DNA of 64,000 bases. Origin: UMGS1322 sp900550765. Its GTDB lineage: Bacteria; Bacillota; Clostridia; Christensenellales; QALW01. Position 1 is the stretch's first letter. Every line of letters starts with the position of its first letter. The translations under genes and the position numbers were made by a program. The notes below the pieces were generated by a model. That model was not told the DNA's origin, did not search any database, and saw nothing but the letters and a program-made list of their open reading frames with translations. The DNA lies in contig CAUDEY010000007.1 of NCBI GenBank assembly GCA_958448705.1, forward strand, positions 22,393-86,392. The letters run 5' to 3'. Below are positions 27,164-35,802 of this stretch, piece after piece.

Positions 27164-28750
27164 GTGGCACAGAGCATTCCACAGGAGGTAAGGCGCCGGA
27201 GGACTTTTGCGATCATTTCACACCCGGACGCGGGAAAGACCACGCTTACCGAAAAATTGCTGCTCTATGGCGGAGCGATTCATGCGGCCGGTTCGGTAAA
27301 GGCCAGAAAGGCCGAAAAGCATGCTGTAAGTGACTGGATGGAAATTGAAAAGCAGCGCGGTATTTCCGTGACCAGCAGCGTGATGCTGTTTGATTATAAC
27401 GGATACCGGATCAATATCCTGGATACTCCCGGTCACCAGGACTTTTCGGAGGACACCTACCGTACTCTTGTAGCGGCCGACAGCGCCGTAATGCTGATTG
27501 ATGCTGCCAAGGGTGTGGAGCAGCAGACGATCAAGCTCTTTCAGGTTTGCCGCAAGAGGAATATTCCGATCTTTACATTTGTGAATAAGTTGGACAGAGC
27601 CGGAAAAAATCCCTTTGATCTAATGGACGAAATCGAAACTGTTTTGGGCATTCGTGCCTGCCCGATGAATTGGCCCATCGGTACTGACGGAGATTTCAAA
27701 GGGGTTTATCACCGAGAAAGCGGCACCGTAGAGCTGTTTAGCGGCGGAAACCATGGCCAAAGCAAGGTGGATTCGCAAACCGGGCGTGCGGATGACCCGG
27801 CGCTTTTACAGATTTTGGGCGAATACCACCATAAGAAACTGATAGAAGATATTGAGCTGCTGGATGTGGCCGGCGATGAATTTGCCTTGGATAAAGTCCT
27901 CTCCGGTCAGCTGACACCGATGTTTTTTGGCAGTGCGATGAATAATTTCGGTGTACAGCCGTTTTTGGAAAAGTTTTTGACCATTACTACACCGCCTTCT
28001 GCACGGGAAGCGGATATCGGATGGATTGATCCGGAAGATGAAGAATTTACGGGCTTCATTTTTAAAATACAAGCGAATATGAATCCTGCCCATCGGGACA
28101 GGATCGCCTTTATGCGCATTTGCTCAGGCCGATTTGAAAAGGGAATGTCTGTGAAGTTGGCACGTACCGATAAAGAATTAAAACTGGCACAGCCGCAGCA
28201 GTTTATGGCACAGGAGCGCGAGAGTGTGGAGGAGGCCTTTGCAGGCGATATCATCGGATTATTCGATCCCGGTATATTTGCTTTGGGCGATACGGTATAT
28301 ACCGGACGCAGAGTGGCTTTTGCCGGTATCCCTGTTTTTGCACCGGAGCATTTTGCCCGGATCAAGCCGGTGGATACCATGAAGCGCAAACAGTTCTTGA
28401 AAGGAATTACCCAGCTGGCACAGGAGGGCGCGATTCAGATTTTTAAGGATAACGCCTATGCGGCCGAAGAGATCATTGTGGGCGTGGTAGGTGTGCTGCA
28501 GTTTGAGGTGCTGGAGCATCGTTTAAAGACGGAATATAATGTGGAAATATCTTCTCAGCAATTGAATTTCCGGTTTATCCGCTGGCTGCCAGAGGATACG
28601 GAGACAGAACAGCTGAAGCTTTCCAGCTCTACAAAGATTGCAAAGGATTTAAAGGATAGACCTGTAGTTTTGTTTGAAAACGACTGGTCTATGCGCTGGG
28701 CAGAGGAAAACAATAAAGGCCTGGTGCTTTCGGATATTTCCGAGCGATAA
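27164..28750 (+). CDS. prfC: Peptide chain release factor 3
   Basis: The protein has 528 residues. GTG 27164 is chosen because GAGG lies 7 bases upstream and gives the usual AQSIPQEVRRRRTFAIISHPDAGKTTL opening; an in-frame TTG 11 codons earlier is less likely. GTPase motifs are intact: P-loop SHPDAGKTTL, DTPGHQDF (switch II) and NKLDR. RF3 is a translational GTPase that removes RF1/RF2 from the ribosome after peptide release and helps quality control. The length and the KHAVSDWMEIEKQRGISVTSS region separate it from EF-G and TetM-type proteins. It is monocistronic, followed by the pgk promoter. Confidence 0.94.
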   Translation: MAQSIPQEVRRRRTFAIISHPDAGKTTLTEKLLLYGGAIHAAGSVKARKAEKHAVSDWMEIEKQRGISVTSSVMLFDYNGYRINILDTPGHQDFSEDTYRTLVAADSAVMLIDAAKGVEQQTIKLFQVCRKRNIPIFTFVNKLDRAGKNPFDLMDEIETVLGIRACPMNWPIGTDGDFKGVYHRESGTVELFSGGNHGQSKVDSQTGRADDPALLQILGEYHHKKLIEDIELLDVAGDEFALDKVLSGQLTPMFFGSAMNNFGVQPFLEKFLTITTPPSAREADIGWIDPEDEEFTGFIFKIQANMNPAHRDRIAFMRICSGRFEKGMSVKLARTDKELKLAQPQQFMAQERESVEEAFAGDIIGLFDPGIFALGDTVYTGRRVAFAGIPVFAPEHFARIKPVDTMKRKQFLKGITQLAQEGAIQIFKDNAYAAEEIIVGVVGVLQFEVLEHRLKTEYNVEISSQQLNFRFIRWLPEDTETEQLKLSSSTKIAKDLKDRPVVLFENDWSMRWAEENNKGLVLSDISER

Positions 28751-28754
28751 CTGT

Positions 28755-28783
28755 TTGACATTATTTTCAAGTTATAATAAAAT
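28755..28783 (+). promoter_or_regulatory. Sigma-A promoter of pgk-tpiA-gpmI
   Basis: TTGACA (28755-28760) and TAAAAT (28778-28783) have a 17-base spacer, 64 bases before pgk. Confidence 0.72.
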
Positions 28784-28847
28784 AATAACGATAAAATTTA
28801 GTATAAATACGTGCCTGCGTACGTTTAAAAATAGGGAGGATGTAAGA

Positions 28848-30032
28848 ATGAACAAAAAAACCATAAGAGACATTTCTGTAAGCGGAAAAAAAGTTCTGGT
28901 AAGGGTGGACTTTAATGTGCCGCTTGATGAAAACAAGAACATTACCGATGAAACCAGAATCAATGCCGCGCTGCCCACGATTCAGTATCTGCTTGAAAAC
29001 GGCGCTGCGGTGATTCTTTGCTCGCACCTGGGCAGACCCAAGGGCGAATTTAATATGAAGTATTCTCTTGCGCCAGTGGCAGATAGACTGAAAGAGCTTT
29101 TCCCCGGCAAGGTAACTTTTGCCGAGGATGTGATCGGTCCCAGCGCGCAGGCGGCAGTTGCAAATATAAAAAGCGGAGATATCGTGCTGTTGGAGAATCT
29201 TCGTTTCCATGCCGAAGAAGAAAAGAACGACGCGGACTTTGCTAAAAAGCTTGCCGCTTACGCCGATATTTATGTAAACGATGCATTTGGAACCGCCCAT
29301 AGGGCACACGCCTCCACAGCCGGCGTTGCGGAGTATCTGCCCGCGGTTGCCGGTTTCCTGATCGGAAAAGAGCTGGATATCATGGGGAAGGCTTTGGAAA
29401 ACCCCGAGCGTCCGTTTGTTGCTATTTTGGGCGGCAAAAAGGTTTCAGACAAGATCGGCGTAATCAATAATCTGCTTGAAAAAGTGGATACTTTGATCAT
29501 CGGCGGCGCTATGGCATTTACCTTCTATAAGGCGATGGGGCTGGAAATCGGCAAGAGCCTTTTGGAGGAAGAAAAGGTGGAACTGGCAAAGAGCCTGATG
29601 GAAAAGGCACAGGCAAAAGGCGTGAAACTGCTGTTGCCGGTGGATACCATTGTAGCGGATAAGTTCGGCGAGGATGCCAATACCAAAAATGTTCCCCGGG
29701 ATCAAATTCCTGCCGATTGGGAGGGACTGGATATCGGTGAAAAGTCCCGTGAACTGTTTGCCGAAGCAATCAAGGATGCCAAAACCGTGATTTGGAACGG
29801 TCCTATGGGTGTGTTCGAAATTGAAAAATTTGCCGGCGGCACGAAGGCGGTTGCGGCTGCGCTTGCCCAGTGCCAAGGAACCACGATTATCGGCGGAGGC
29901 GATTCGGCTGCGGCGGTTGAGCAGCTGGGCTATGCAGATAAAATGACTCATATCTCTACCGGCGGAGGCGCTTCTTTGGAATTCCTGGAGGGGCTTGAAT
30001 TACCTGGCGTTGCTGCGCTGAATGATAAGTAA
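28848..30032 (+). CDS. pgk: Phosphoglycerate kinase
   Basis: The protein has 394 residues, typical length. ATG 28848 has GGGAGGA 7 bases upstream and gives the standard IRDISVSGKKVLVRVDFNVPL opening. Other signatures are ILCSHLGRPKG (substrate loop), LLENLRFHAEEEKND, NDAFGTAHRAHAST and the C-terminal nucleotide-binding TTIIGGGDSAAAVE with HISTGGGASLEFLEG. It transfers the phosphate of 1,3-bisphosphoglycerate to ADP in glycolysis. It is the first gene of pgk-tpiA-gpmI; gap and eno are not beside it here. Confidence 0.98.
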   Translation: MNKKTIRDISVSGKKVLVRVDFNVPLDENKNITDETRINAALPTIQYLLENGAAVILCSHLGRPKGEFNMKYSLAPVADRLKELFPGKVTFAEDVIGPSAQAAVANIKSGDIVLLENLRFHAEEEKNDADFAKKLAAYADIYVNDAFGTAHRAHASTAGVAEYLPAVAGFLIGKELDIMGKALENPERPFVAILGGKKVSDKIGVINNLLEKVDTLIIGGAMAFTFYKAMGLEIGKSLLEEEKVELAKSLMEKAQAKGVKLLLPVDTIVADKFGEDANTKNVPRDQIPADWEGLDIGEKSRELFAEAIKDAKTVIWNGPMGVFEIEKFAGGTKAVAAALAQCQGTTIIGGGDSAAAVEQLGYADKMTHISTGGGASLEFLEGLELPGVAALNDK

Positions 30033-30046
30033 GGGGGGCAAACGGA

Positions 30047-30808
30047 ATGCGGAAACCGATTATAGCAGGAAACTGGAAAATGAATAATACGCCCTCCCAG
30101 GCGGTGGAGCTGATTGAAGCAATCAAGCCCCTGGTGAAGGATGCGAAATGCGATGTTGTGGTCTGCCCGACTTTTGTTTGCCTGGATGCAGCTTCAAAAG
30201 CACTTGCGGGCAGCAATATCGGCCTGGGAGCGCAGAATGTGCATTTTGAGGAAAAAGGCGCGTTTACCGGTGAGATTTCAACGGGAATGCTGAAAGAACT
30301 TCAGGTAGGGTACGTGGTTATCGGCCACAGCGAACGCCGGCAGTATTTCGGTGAAACGGATGAGGTCGTGGCGAAACGTTCTTTGGCGGCAATTACAGCG
30401 GGAATTACGCCGATTATCTGCGTAGGCGAAACACTGGAACAGCGCCAGAACGGTACAACGTTCGAGATTGTAAAAAAGCAGACTGAGGCAGCGCTTGATT
30501 TGATGAGTGCGGCGCAGGTATCGGCCAGTGTGATTGCTTATGAACCTGTTTGGGCTATCGGTACGGGACTGACTGCTACAAAAGAGCAGGCAGAAGAAGT
30601 GATTGCATTTATCCGCTCGGTAGTTGCTAAAAAATTTGATTCTGCGGCCGCGGATGCGTTGCGTATTCAGTATGGCGGATCCATGAATGCCAAAAATGCG
30701 GCGGAATTGATGGCTATGCCGAATATCGACGGCGGCCTGATTGGCGGCGCGTCGTTGAAGGCTCCTGATTTTGCTGCCATCGTTGAAGCGGCTTCCAAAG
30801 AAGCGTAA
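30047..30808 (+). CDS. tpiA: Triosephosphate isomerase
   Basis: The protein has 253 residues with GGGGGG-rich ribosome binding site 14 bases after pgk. It begins MRKPIIAGNWKMNNT, with the catalytic Lys in NWKMN. The catalytic His lies in VIGHSERRQYFGE and the catalytic Glu in AYEPVWAIGTG; the phosphate loop GGSMNAKNA and GGLIGGASL complete the site. It interconverts dihydroxyacetone phosphate and glyceraldehyde 3-phosphate. A hairpin-plus-T-run just after the stop may attenuate transcription into gpmI. Confidence 0.98.
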   Translation: MRKPIIAGNWKMNNTPSQAVELIEAIKPLVKDAKCDVVVCPTFVCLDAASKALAGSNIGLGAQNVHFEEKGAFTGEISTGMLKELQVGYVVIGHSERRQYFGETDEVVAKRSLAAITAGITPIICVGETLEQRQNGTTFEIVKKQTEAALDLMSAAQVSASVIAYEPVWAIGTGLTATKEQAEEVIAFIRSVVAKKFDSAAADALRIQYGGSMNAKNAAELMAMPNIDGGLIGGASLKAPDFAAIVEAASKEA

Positions 30809-30817
30809 AGAGATTCC

Positions 30818-30847
30818 ATCGGCAGAATATTCTGCCGATATTTTTTT
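30818..30847 (+). terminator. Hairpin terminator/attenuator between tpiA and gpmI
   Basis: ATCGGCAGAAT is followed directly by its inverted copy ATTCTGCCGAT and, after one A, by seven T. No new promoter is evident before gpmI, so partial read-through is likely. Confidence 0.75.
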
Positions 30848-30856
30848 AGGAGTGAA

Positions 30857-32404
30857 ATGAGTATGAAAAAAACTTACGGAATGATTATTATGGATGGATT
30901 TGGCATCAATCCTGATAAAACAGGAAATGCCATAGCCGCGGCCGGAACCCCCAATATCGATCGCTTGATGAATGAATATTGCTGGACGCAGATCGGTGCC
31001 AGCGGAATGGATGTGGGTCTTCCCGACGGACAGATGGGAAACAGCGAAGTAGGACATACCAATATCGGTGCCGGCAGAATCGTGTACCAAGAGCTTACAC
31101 GCATTACGAAGGCGATTGCCGACGGGGACTTCTTTGAAAACGAGGCATTCTGCAAGGCTATGGAGCATTGCCATATAAACGGCGGAAGCCTGCACCTTTT
31201 AGGGCTTTTATCCGACGGCGGTGTGCACAGTCATATCGAGCATATGTATGCGTTGGCCGAGATGGCAAAACGAAAGGGAATAGAGAAGGTATTTGTTCAT
31301 TGCCTTTTGGATGGGCGTGATGTACCGCCGGCTTCGGCTGCTGATTTTATTGAAGCGGCAGAACAACGTCTTGCACAGATCGGCGTGGGGAAGATTGCAA
31401 CGGTTATGGGCCGGTTTTACGGTATGGACAGAGATAACCGATGGGATCGTGTGGAGAAGGCGTATAACGCGCTGGTCCTCGGCGAGGGCATCGAGTGCAT
31501 TGATCCGGCGGCTGCGGTTAGAACATCATACACGCAGATCGACGGTGACGGGAAGCATCTTACCGATGAATTCGTTTTGCCTACTGTGGTAAGGGGAACG
31601 GAAAGAATCAAAGATGGTGACAGTGTGATCTTTTTTAATTTCCGGCCCGATCGGGCACGGGAGATTACTCGTACCTTTGTGGACGATGCTTTTGCCGGTT
31701 TTGAGCGCAAAGGCGGCAAAAAAGATGTGTTTTATGTTTGTATGACACAGTATGATGCGTCTATGCCTAATGTGGAAGTTGCTTTTAAACCGCAGACGCT
31801 GGAAAATACTCTGGGTGAGTTTTTGGCCAAAAACGGAAAAACTCAGCTTAGAATTGCCGAAACTGAAAAATATGCGCATGTGACTTTTTTCTTTAACGGA
31901 GGCCGTGAAGTGCTGTTTGAGGGAGAAGATAGAATTCTGGTAAATTCTCCTAAGGTTTCTACTTATGATTTAAAACCGGAAATGAGTGCTTATGAGGTTT
32001 GTGATAAGGCTGTAGAGGCAATTCAAAGCGGAAAATATGATGTCATCATTCTTAACTTTGCCAATTGTGATATGGTCGGGCATACGGGCGTGTTTGAAGC
32101 AGCTGTAAAGGCGGTAAGAACGGTAGATGAGTGTGTGGGCAGAGTTGTGAATGCAATCCTTGCTACCGGCGGTAAAGCCATTATTACTGCTGATCACGGA
32201 AATGCAGACCAAATGGTCGATACGGACGGAGTACAGCCGTTTACGGCGCATACAACCAATCCCGTGCCGTTTATTCTCGTTGACCCGGAGAATAAAAAAG
32301 CTCTTTTGCGTGAAGGCGGGCGTTTGGCGGATCTTTCGCCTACACTGTTAAAATTAATGGAAATGGAAAAGCCCGCGGAAATGACGGGAACCAGTATTGT
32401 TTAA
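30857..32404 (+). CDS. gpmI: 2,3-bisphosphoglycerate-independent phosphoglycerate mutase
   Basis: The protein has 515 residues, full length for the Mn-dependent iPGM family of the alkaline phosphatase superfamily. The nucleophile Ser lies in QMGNSEVGHTNIGAG (~58-72). Metal-binding motifs are MDGFGINP near the N-terminus and TADHGNADQM and the late TAHTTNPVPF near the C-terminus; LLDGRDVPP binds substrate. It interconverts 3- and 2-phosphoglycerate. AGGAG precedes the ATG. It is third in the glycolytic run after pgk and tpiA. Confidence 0.97.
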   Translation: MSMKKTYGMIIMDGFGINPDKTGNAIAAAGTPNIDRLMNEYCWTQIGASGMDVGLPDGQMGNSEVGHTNIGAGRIVYQELTRITKAIADGDFFENEAFCKAMEHCHINGGSLHLLGLLSDGGVHSHIEHMYALAEMAKRKGIEKVFVHCLLDGRDVPPASAADFIEAAEQRLAQIGVGKIATVMGRFYGMDRDNRWDRVEKAYNALVLGEGIECIDPAAAVRTSYTQIDGDGKHLTDEFVLPTVVRGTERIKDGDSVIFFNFRPDRAREITRTFVDDAFAGFERKGGKKDVFYVCMTQYDASMPNVEVAFKPQTLENTLGEFLAKNGKTQLRIAETEKYAHVTFFFNGGREVLFEGEDRILVNSPKVSTYDLKPEMSAYEVCDKAVEAIQSGKYDVIILNFANCDMVGHTGVFEAAVKAVRTVDECVGRVVNAILATGGKAIITADHGNADQMVDTDGVQPFTAHTTNPVPFILVDPENKKALLREGGRLADLSPTLLKLMEMEKPAEMTGTSIV

Positions 32405-32412
32405 TTTTCGCC

Positions 32413-32448
32413 AAAATAACGCCAGGATATATTCCTGGCGTTATTTTT
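32413..32448 (+). terminator. Rho-independent terminator after gpmI
   Basis: AAAATAACGCCAGGA pairs with TCCTGGCGTTATTTT and ends in T. Confidence 0.88.
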
Positions 32449-32458
32449 GTATTTACAG

Positions 32459-32485
32459 TTGACAAAAAAGCTTTTATGATATAAT
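32459..32485 (+). promoter_or_regulatory. Sigma-A promoter of the DegV gene
   Basis: TTGACA (32459-32464) and TATAAT (32480-32485) match consensus exactly, but the spacer is only 15 bases. The transcript would have a leader of ~70 bases. Confidence 0.6.
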
Positions 32486-32564
32486 ATAGTATTGATAACC
32501 AGATAGCATGTTTTTTAAAATATAAATAACATATTTTGTCATAAAAAAGGAAGGGATGGGAATC

Positions 32565-33431
32565 ATGTTAAAAATACTTTGTGATGTATGCGGTGATTTG
32601 ACAATTGAATACTGCCGGGAGAACAATATAACTATAATGCCCATGGTTTTTACGCTTGGTGGCCAGGAACAGGCATACACGCTTGAGGGGTTTAGTGCCA
32701 AAAACTTTTATGATGCAATGCGTAATGGGGCATCCAGCGGGACAAGCCAGCTCAATATACAAAATTTTATTGAATTTTTCGATCCGATTCTTGCCGAGGG
32801 CAATGATATGATCTTTGTTTGTCTTTCTTCGGGGTTGAGCGGAAGTTATGCGAATTCTGTGGCAGCGGTGGAACAATTAAAGGAAAAATACCCCGAACGA
32901 AAGATTGCTACGATCGATTCCTTGGGGGCTTCCATGGGTGAGGGGCTTTTAACTGCTGCATTGGCGCATCGGCGTGATGAAGGCATGGAGTTTGACGAAA
33001 TTGTTGCCTGGGCGGAGAAAAATAAACATCATGTGATTCATTGGTTTACGGTAGATGATTTAAAATATTTATACCGAGGCGGACGTGTTTCCAGAACCAG
33101 TGCTATTGTGGGCAGCCTGCTGAATATTAAGCCGGTACTCCAGTGCAATGCCGAGGGAAAGCTGGTGCCGGTGGAAAAGGTAAAAGGCCGCAAGCGCGCG
33201 CTGAGAGCTTTGGCTGAAAGCTTGGATCAATATGGTGAGAATATTGATGGGCAGGAGATTTTTATCAGCCATGGTGATTGCGAAGAAGATGCGCTGCTGG
33301 TTAAGGATATGATTGCAGAAAAATATAAGAATTGTAAATTTGTGATGGGGAATATCGGTGCGGTAATCGGCGCACATTCAGGTCCGGGGACGGTAGCGGT
33401 ATTCTTTTTCGGCAAAAAGCGATTTATTTAA
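32565..33431 (+). CDS. DegV family fatty-acid-binding protein
   Basis: The protein has 288 residues from ATG 32565, which fits GGAAGG at ~10 bases; ATG 32556 lies too close to it. DegV proteins bind a fatty acid between two domains and, in Firmicutes, deliver it to fatty-acid kinase for phospholipid synthesis (FakB-like role). Visible signatures are CDVCGDLT near the start, FVCLSSGLSGSYANS (~84-98), and the second-domain stretch RGGRVSRTSAIVGSLLNIKPVLQ near residue 170, which shapes the lipid head-group site. It has its own promoter and terminator. Which fatty acid it prefers cannot be read from sequence. Confidence 0.92.
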   Translation: MLKILCDVCGDLTIEYCRENNITIMPMVFTLGGQEQAYTLEGFSAKNFYDAMRNGASSGTSQLNIQNFIEFFDPILAEGNDMIFVCLSSGLSGSYANSVAAVEQLKEKYPERKIATIDSLGASMGEGLLTAALAHRRDEGMEFDEIVAWAEKNKHHVIHWFTVDDLKYLYRGGRVSRTSAIVGSLLNIKPVLQCNAEGKLVPVEKVKGRKRALRALAESLDQYGENIDGQEIFISHGDCEEDALLVKDMIAEKYKNCKFVMGNIGAVIGAHSGPGTVAVFFFGKKRFI

Positions 33432-33448
33432 TATATAAAAGAATAGAC

Positions 33449-33482
33449 CGCACAGCAGGTTCTTCTGCTGTGCGTTTTTTTT
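33449..33482 (+). terminator. Rho-independent terminator after the DegV gene
   Basis: CGCACAGCAG pairs with CTGCTGTGCG, followed by eight T. Confidence 0.92.
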
Positions 33483-33493
33483 ACGGCCTGAGC

Positions 33494-33522
33494 TTGCAAA
33501 AAAGCTGCGGGTTTGTTATAAT
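33494..33522 (+). promoter_or_regulatory. Sigma-A promoter of the DUF4282-like gene
   Basis: TTGCAA (33494-33499) and TATAAT (33517-33522) have a 17-base spacer. Confidence 0.75.
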
Positions 33523-33545
33523 AAAAAAGAAAGTGAGTGTATGAA

Positions 33546-33827
33546 ATGAAAATTGATTTGAAGATTGATTTAAAATCCTTATTGAGCTTAGAGCAGACCT
33601 ATGGCAAAAAGTTGGTTACAGTAATCTATTATGTAATGGCAGTGGTAATTGCTGTGAATGCTGTGGTTACATTTATCGGCGGTATTGTAGATGTAGCAAA
33701 CGCTCAAATTTTTGCCGGATTAGGGAAAATTCTATTCTGTCTGCCTTTAGCGGGAGTGTATTTGCTGCTTTTACGGCTAGGTTGTGAACTTGTCAACGCT
33801 ATTTTTGAACATTGCGGCAAGGATTAA
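33546..33827 (+). CDS. Small membrane protein, DUF4282-like
   Basis: The protein has 93 residues from ATG 33546; an in-frame GTG 3 codons earlier is possible and the ribosome binding site is weak. After a short polar start (KIDLKIDLKSLLSL) there are two membrane helices (about 27-48 and 60-79). A C-terminal LLRLGCELVNAIFEHC resembles the RxxCELxxxxF ending of DUF4282 proteins. Function unknown. It has its own promoter and lies between DegV and the rplM operon. No terminator is obvious in the ~140 bases before the rplM promoter. Confidence 0.6.
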   Translation: MKIDLKIDLKSLLSLEQTYGKKLVTVIYYVMAVVIAVNAVVTFIGGIVDVANAQIFAGLGKILFCLPLAGVYLLLLRLGCELVNAIFEHCGKD

Positions 33828-33968
33828 GGCTGCAGAAAATAACAATTGAAGTACTTAATATTATGGGTTAATCGGTTTCTGTTGCTGAACTATTTTTTGA
33901 ATTTGGACGGTGCAGGAAGAAATGCCGAGTTTATACAGAGCTTTTTTCTTTTAAAAAGGAAAAAATGC

Positions 33969-33997
33969 TTGACAAATCAGGAGGAATACCGTATTAT
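33969..33997 (+). promoter_or_regulatory. Sigma-A promoter of rplM-rpsI
   Basis: TTGACA (33969-33974) and TATTAT (33992-33997) have a 17-base spacer. The rest of the 33828-33968 gap shows no ORF or clear RNA structure. Confidence 0.75.
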
Positions 33998-34041
33998 AAT
34001 TAAGCTTGTATAAAAGTAATTAAAAAGTTGGAGGTAGTGCT

Positions 34042-34470
34042 ATGAAATCTTTTGTCGCAAAACCCGCGGATATCGAGCGCAAATGGTATGTTATCGATGC
34101 AAACGGGCAGACGCTTGGCAGATTAGCTTCTCAGGTAGCTATGATTCTGCGCGGCAAACACAAGCCTATTTATACGCCTCATGTTGATTGCGGTGACCAT
34201 GTGATCGTTATCAATGCGGACAAGGTTGTGCTTACCGGAAAAAAACTGGACCAGAAGGTTTATTACAGATATAGCGGATATATCGGCGGCCTTAAGGAAA
34301 CCAGCGCACGCGATATGCTTGCAAATAAACCTGAAAAAATGGTGTATGAGGCCGTAAAAGGTATGATGCCCAAAAACTCCTTAGGCAGACAGATGCTTAC
34401 GAAACTTCGCGTTTATAAGGGTGCCGAGCACGAGCATGCAGCTCAAAAGCCGGAAGCCTACGCACTTTGA
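34042..34470 (+). CDS. rplM: 50S ribosomal protein L13
   Basis: The protein has 142 residues, standard length, with GGAGG upstream. The family opening KSFVAKPADIERKWYVIDA is followed by GQTLGRLASQVAMILRGKHKPIYTPH and the C-terminal KNSLGRQMLTKLRVYKG. L13 is an early assembly protein of the large subunit. It forms the classical rplM-rpsI pair with S9, 18 bases downstream. Confidence 0.98.
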   Translation: MKSFVAKPADIERKWYVIDANGQTLGRLASQVAMILRGKHKPIYTPHVDCGDHVIVINADKVVLTGKKLDQKVYYRYSGYIGGLKETSARDMLANKPEKMVYEAVKGMMPKNSLGRQMLTKLRVYKGAEHEHAAQKPEAYAL

Positions 34471-34488
34471 TAGGAGGAAGTTTGTATT

Positions 34489-34884
34489 ATGGCAGCTAAA
34501 GTTCAGTTCTGGGGCACCGGCAGACGGAAAAAGGCCGTAGCAAGGGTAAGACTTGTTGCTGGCAAGGGTGCAATTATTGTAAATAAGCGGGATCTTGATG
34601 AATATTTTGGTCTTGAAACCTTAAAGACCATCGTTCGTCAGCCGCTGGAAGCAACGGATAATTTGGGGAAATTTGACGTTCTTGTAAATGTTAAGGGCGG
34701 CGGTTTTACTGGGCAGGCAGGTGCTATTCGCCACGGCATTGCTCGTGCGCTTGTAAAAGCAGATGAGAATACGAAGCCTGTGCTGAAGAAGGCCGGATTC
34801 CTGACTCGCGATCCGAGAATGAAAGAGCGTAAGAAGTACGGCTTGAAGGCCGCGCGTCGCGCACCGCAGTTCTCCAAGAGATAA
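34489..34884 (+). CDS. rpsI: 30S ribosomal protein S9
   Basis: The protein has 131 residues with AGGAGG upstream. The sequence contains WGTGRRKKAVARVRL, KGGGFTGQAGAIRHGIARAL and the invariant C-terminus GLKAARRAPQFSKR, whose last residues reach the P-site tRNA. It pairs with rplM in one operon, and a terminator follows. Confidence 0.98.
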   Translation: MAAKVQFWGTGRRKKAVARVRLVAGKGAIIVNKRDLDEYFGLETLKTIVRQPLEATDNLGKFDVLVNVKGGGFTGQAGAIRHGIARALVKADENTKPVLKKAGFLTRDPRMKERKKYGLKAARRAPQFSKR

Positions 34885-34892
34885 GTCAAAAG

Positions 34893-34935
34893 AAGATATT
34901 TTTCTTTTAACAGAGAAAAATATCTTTTCTTTTTA
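34893..34935 (+). terminator. Rho-independent terminator after rpsI
   Basis: An AT-rich stem (AAGATATTTTTCT with AGAAAAATATCTT) is followed by a T-rich stretch. Confidence 0.7.
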
Positions 34936-34987
34936 TTGTGGATGTATGCGGCAGCATTTAAAGGACTGATACGATTCTTTTTGCCGC

Positions 34988-35016
34988 TTGACTTTTAAAA
35001 TAAGACCCTTTATAAT
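34988..35016 (+). promoter_or_regulatory. Sigma-A promoter of the sugar O-acetyltransferase gene
   Basis: TTGACT (34988-34993) and TATAAT (35011-35016) have a 17-base spacer. Confidence 0.78.
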
Positions 35017-35059
35017 GATAGCACTTAAAATTTATGTGTTTTAAAAGGTGTGTTCTTGA

Positions 35060-35695
35060 ATGAGGGAAGAAGAAAAAATAAAAGCGGGAATATTATTCGA
35101 TCCGTCCGATCCGAAATTAAAAGCGATAAAACGGAAAACGCATAATTTGAATTTGGATTATAACAGTACGTATGAAGAGGACATTGAAAAGAGAGGATCG
35201 ATTCTTTTGCAGATCCTCAGTGAATTTGGCGAAGGCAGCTTTATACAGGGGCCTGTTGCATTTCATTATGGCTGCCATACAAAGATAGGAAAAAATTTTT
35301 TTGGGAATTTTCATCTCACAATTCAAGATGATGCGGAAGTTACGATCGGTGATAACTGTAACTTTGGACCGAATGTAACGATTGTGACGCCGGTGCATCC
35401 TATGATAGCGGAGGAGCGGCGGGAGATGATGACGGCGGATGGCAAGAAAAAGCATCTTTGTTATGCAAAGCCTGTGCATATCGGAAATGACTGTTGGTTG
35501 GGTGCTTCGGTGACGGTTTGTCCTGGGGTGACTATTGGAGACAATTGCGTGATTAGAGCGGGGAGTGTCGTAACAAGGGATATTCCAGCCAATAGTTTTG
35601 CAGCCGGCGTACCGTGCCGCGTGATACGTGAGATAACCAAAGCCGACAGTATGCAGTACAAGCCGGAAATACTGGCGGATAATACGGTGCTGTAG
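35060..35695 (+). CDS. Sugar O-acetyltransferase, maltose/galactoside acetyltransferase type
   Basis: The protein has 211 residues, with AAAAGG and a short spacer before the ATG. It has the LacA/NodL/Maa layout: an N-terminal helical region (~15-60), then left-handed beta-helix hexapeptide repeats (HYGCHTKIGKNFFGNFHLTIQDDAEVTIGDN...), with the loop VTPVHPMIAEERRE carrying the catalytic His in the position expected for the family. The last turns are WLGASVTVCPGVTIGDN and AGSVVTRDIPANSFAAGVPCRVI. It transfers acetyl from acetyl-CoA to a sugar hydroxyl; the acceptor is probably a maltose- or galactoside-like sugar, perhaps for detoxification. It stands alone with its own promoter. Confidence 0.88.
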   Translation: MREEEKIKAGILFDPSDPKLKAIKRKTHNLNLDYNSTYEEDIEKRGSILLQILSEFGEGSFIQGPVAFHYGCHTKIGKNFFGNFHLTIQDDAEVTIGDNCNFGPNVTIVTPVHPMIAEERREMMTADGKKKHLCYAKPVHIGNDCWLGASVTVCPGVTIGDNCVIRAGSVVTRDIPANSFAAGVPCRVIREITKADSMQYKPEILADNTVL

Positions 35696-35753
35696 CAAAG
35701 ATTCGCAGCGTTTTTGCTGCCGGCGGCAGATGTGCGAGCTCGTTTTTTAATTA

Positions 35754-35785
35754 AAAAAGACTTTGAAGTATCAAAGTCTTTTTTG
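35754..35785. terminator. Bidirectional terminator between the acetyltransferase gene and ybaK
   Basis: AAAAAGACTTTGA and TCAAAGTCTTTTT pair across a 4-base loop, with A and T runs serving both strands. Confidence 0.85.
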
Positions 35786-35802
35786 ATTGCTTTGCTATCC
35801 TT

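Noticed and set aside
30278..31195. A 305-codon open frame on the minus strand across tpiA and gpmI
   Set aside because: It is antisense to two certain glycolytic genes, has no ribosome binding site and its translation is rich in His, Arg and Ser without any family motif.
33828..34041. A riboswitch or ribosomal-protein leader before rplM
   Set aside because: The rplM promoter lies only ~45 bases before the ATG, leaving too short a leader, and the sequence upstream shows no stable structure.
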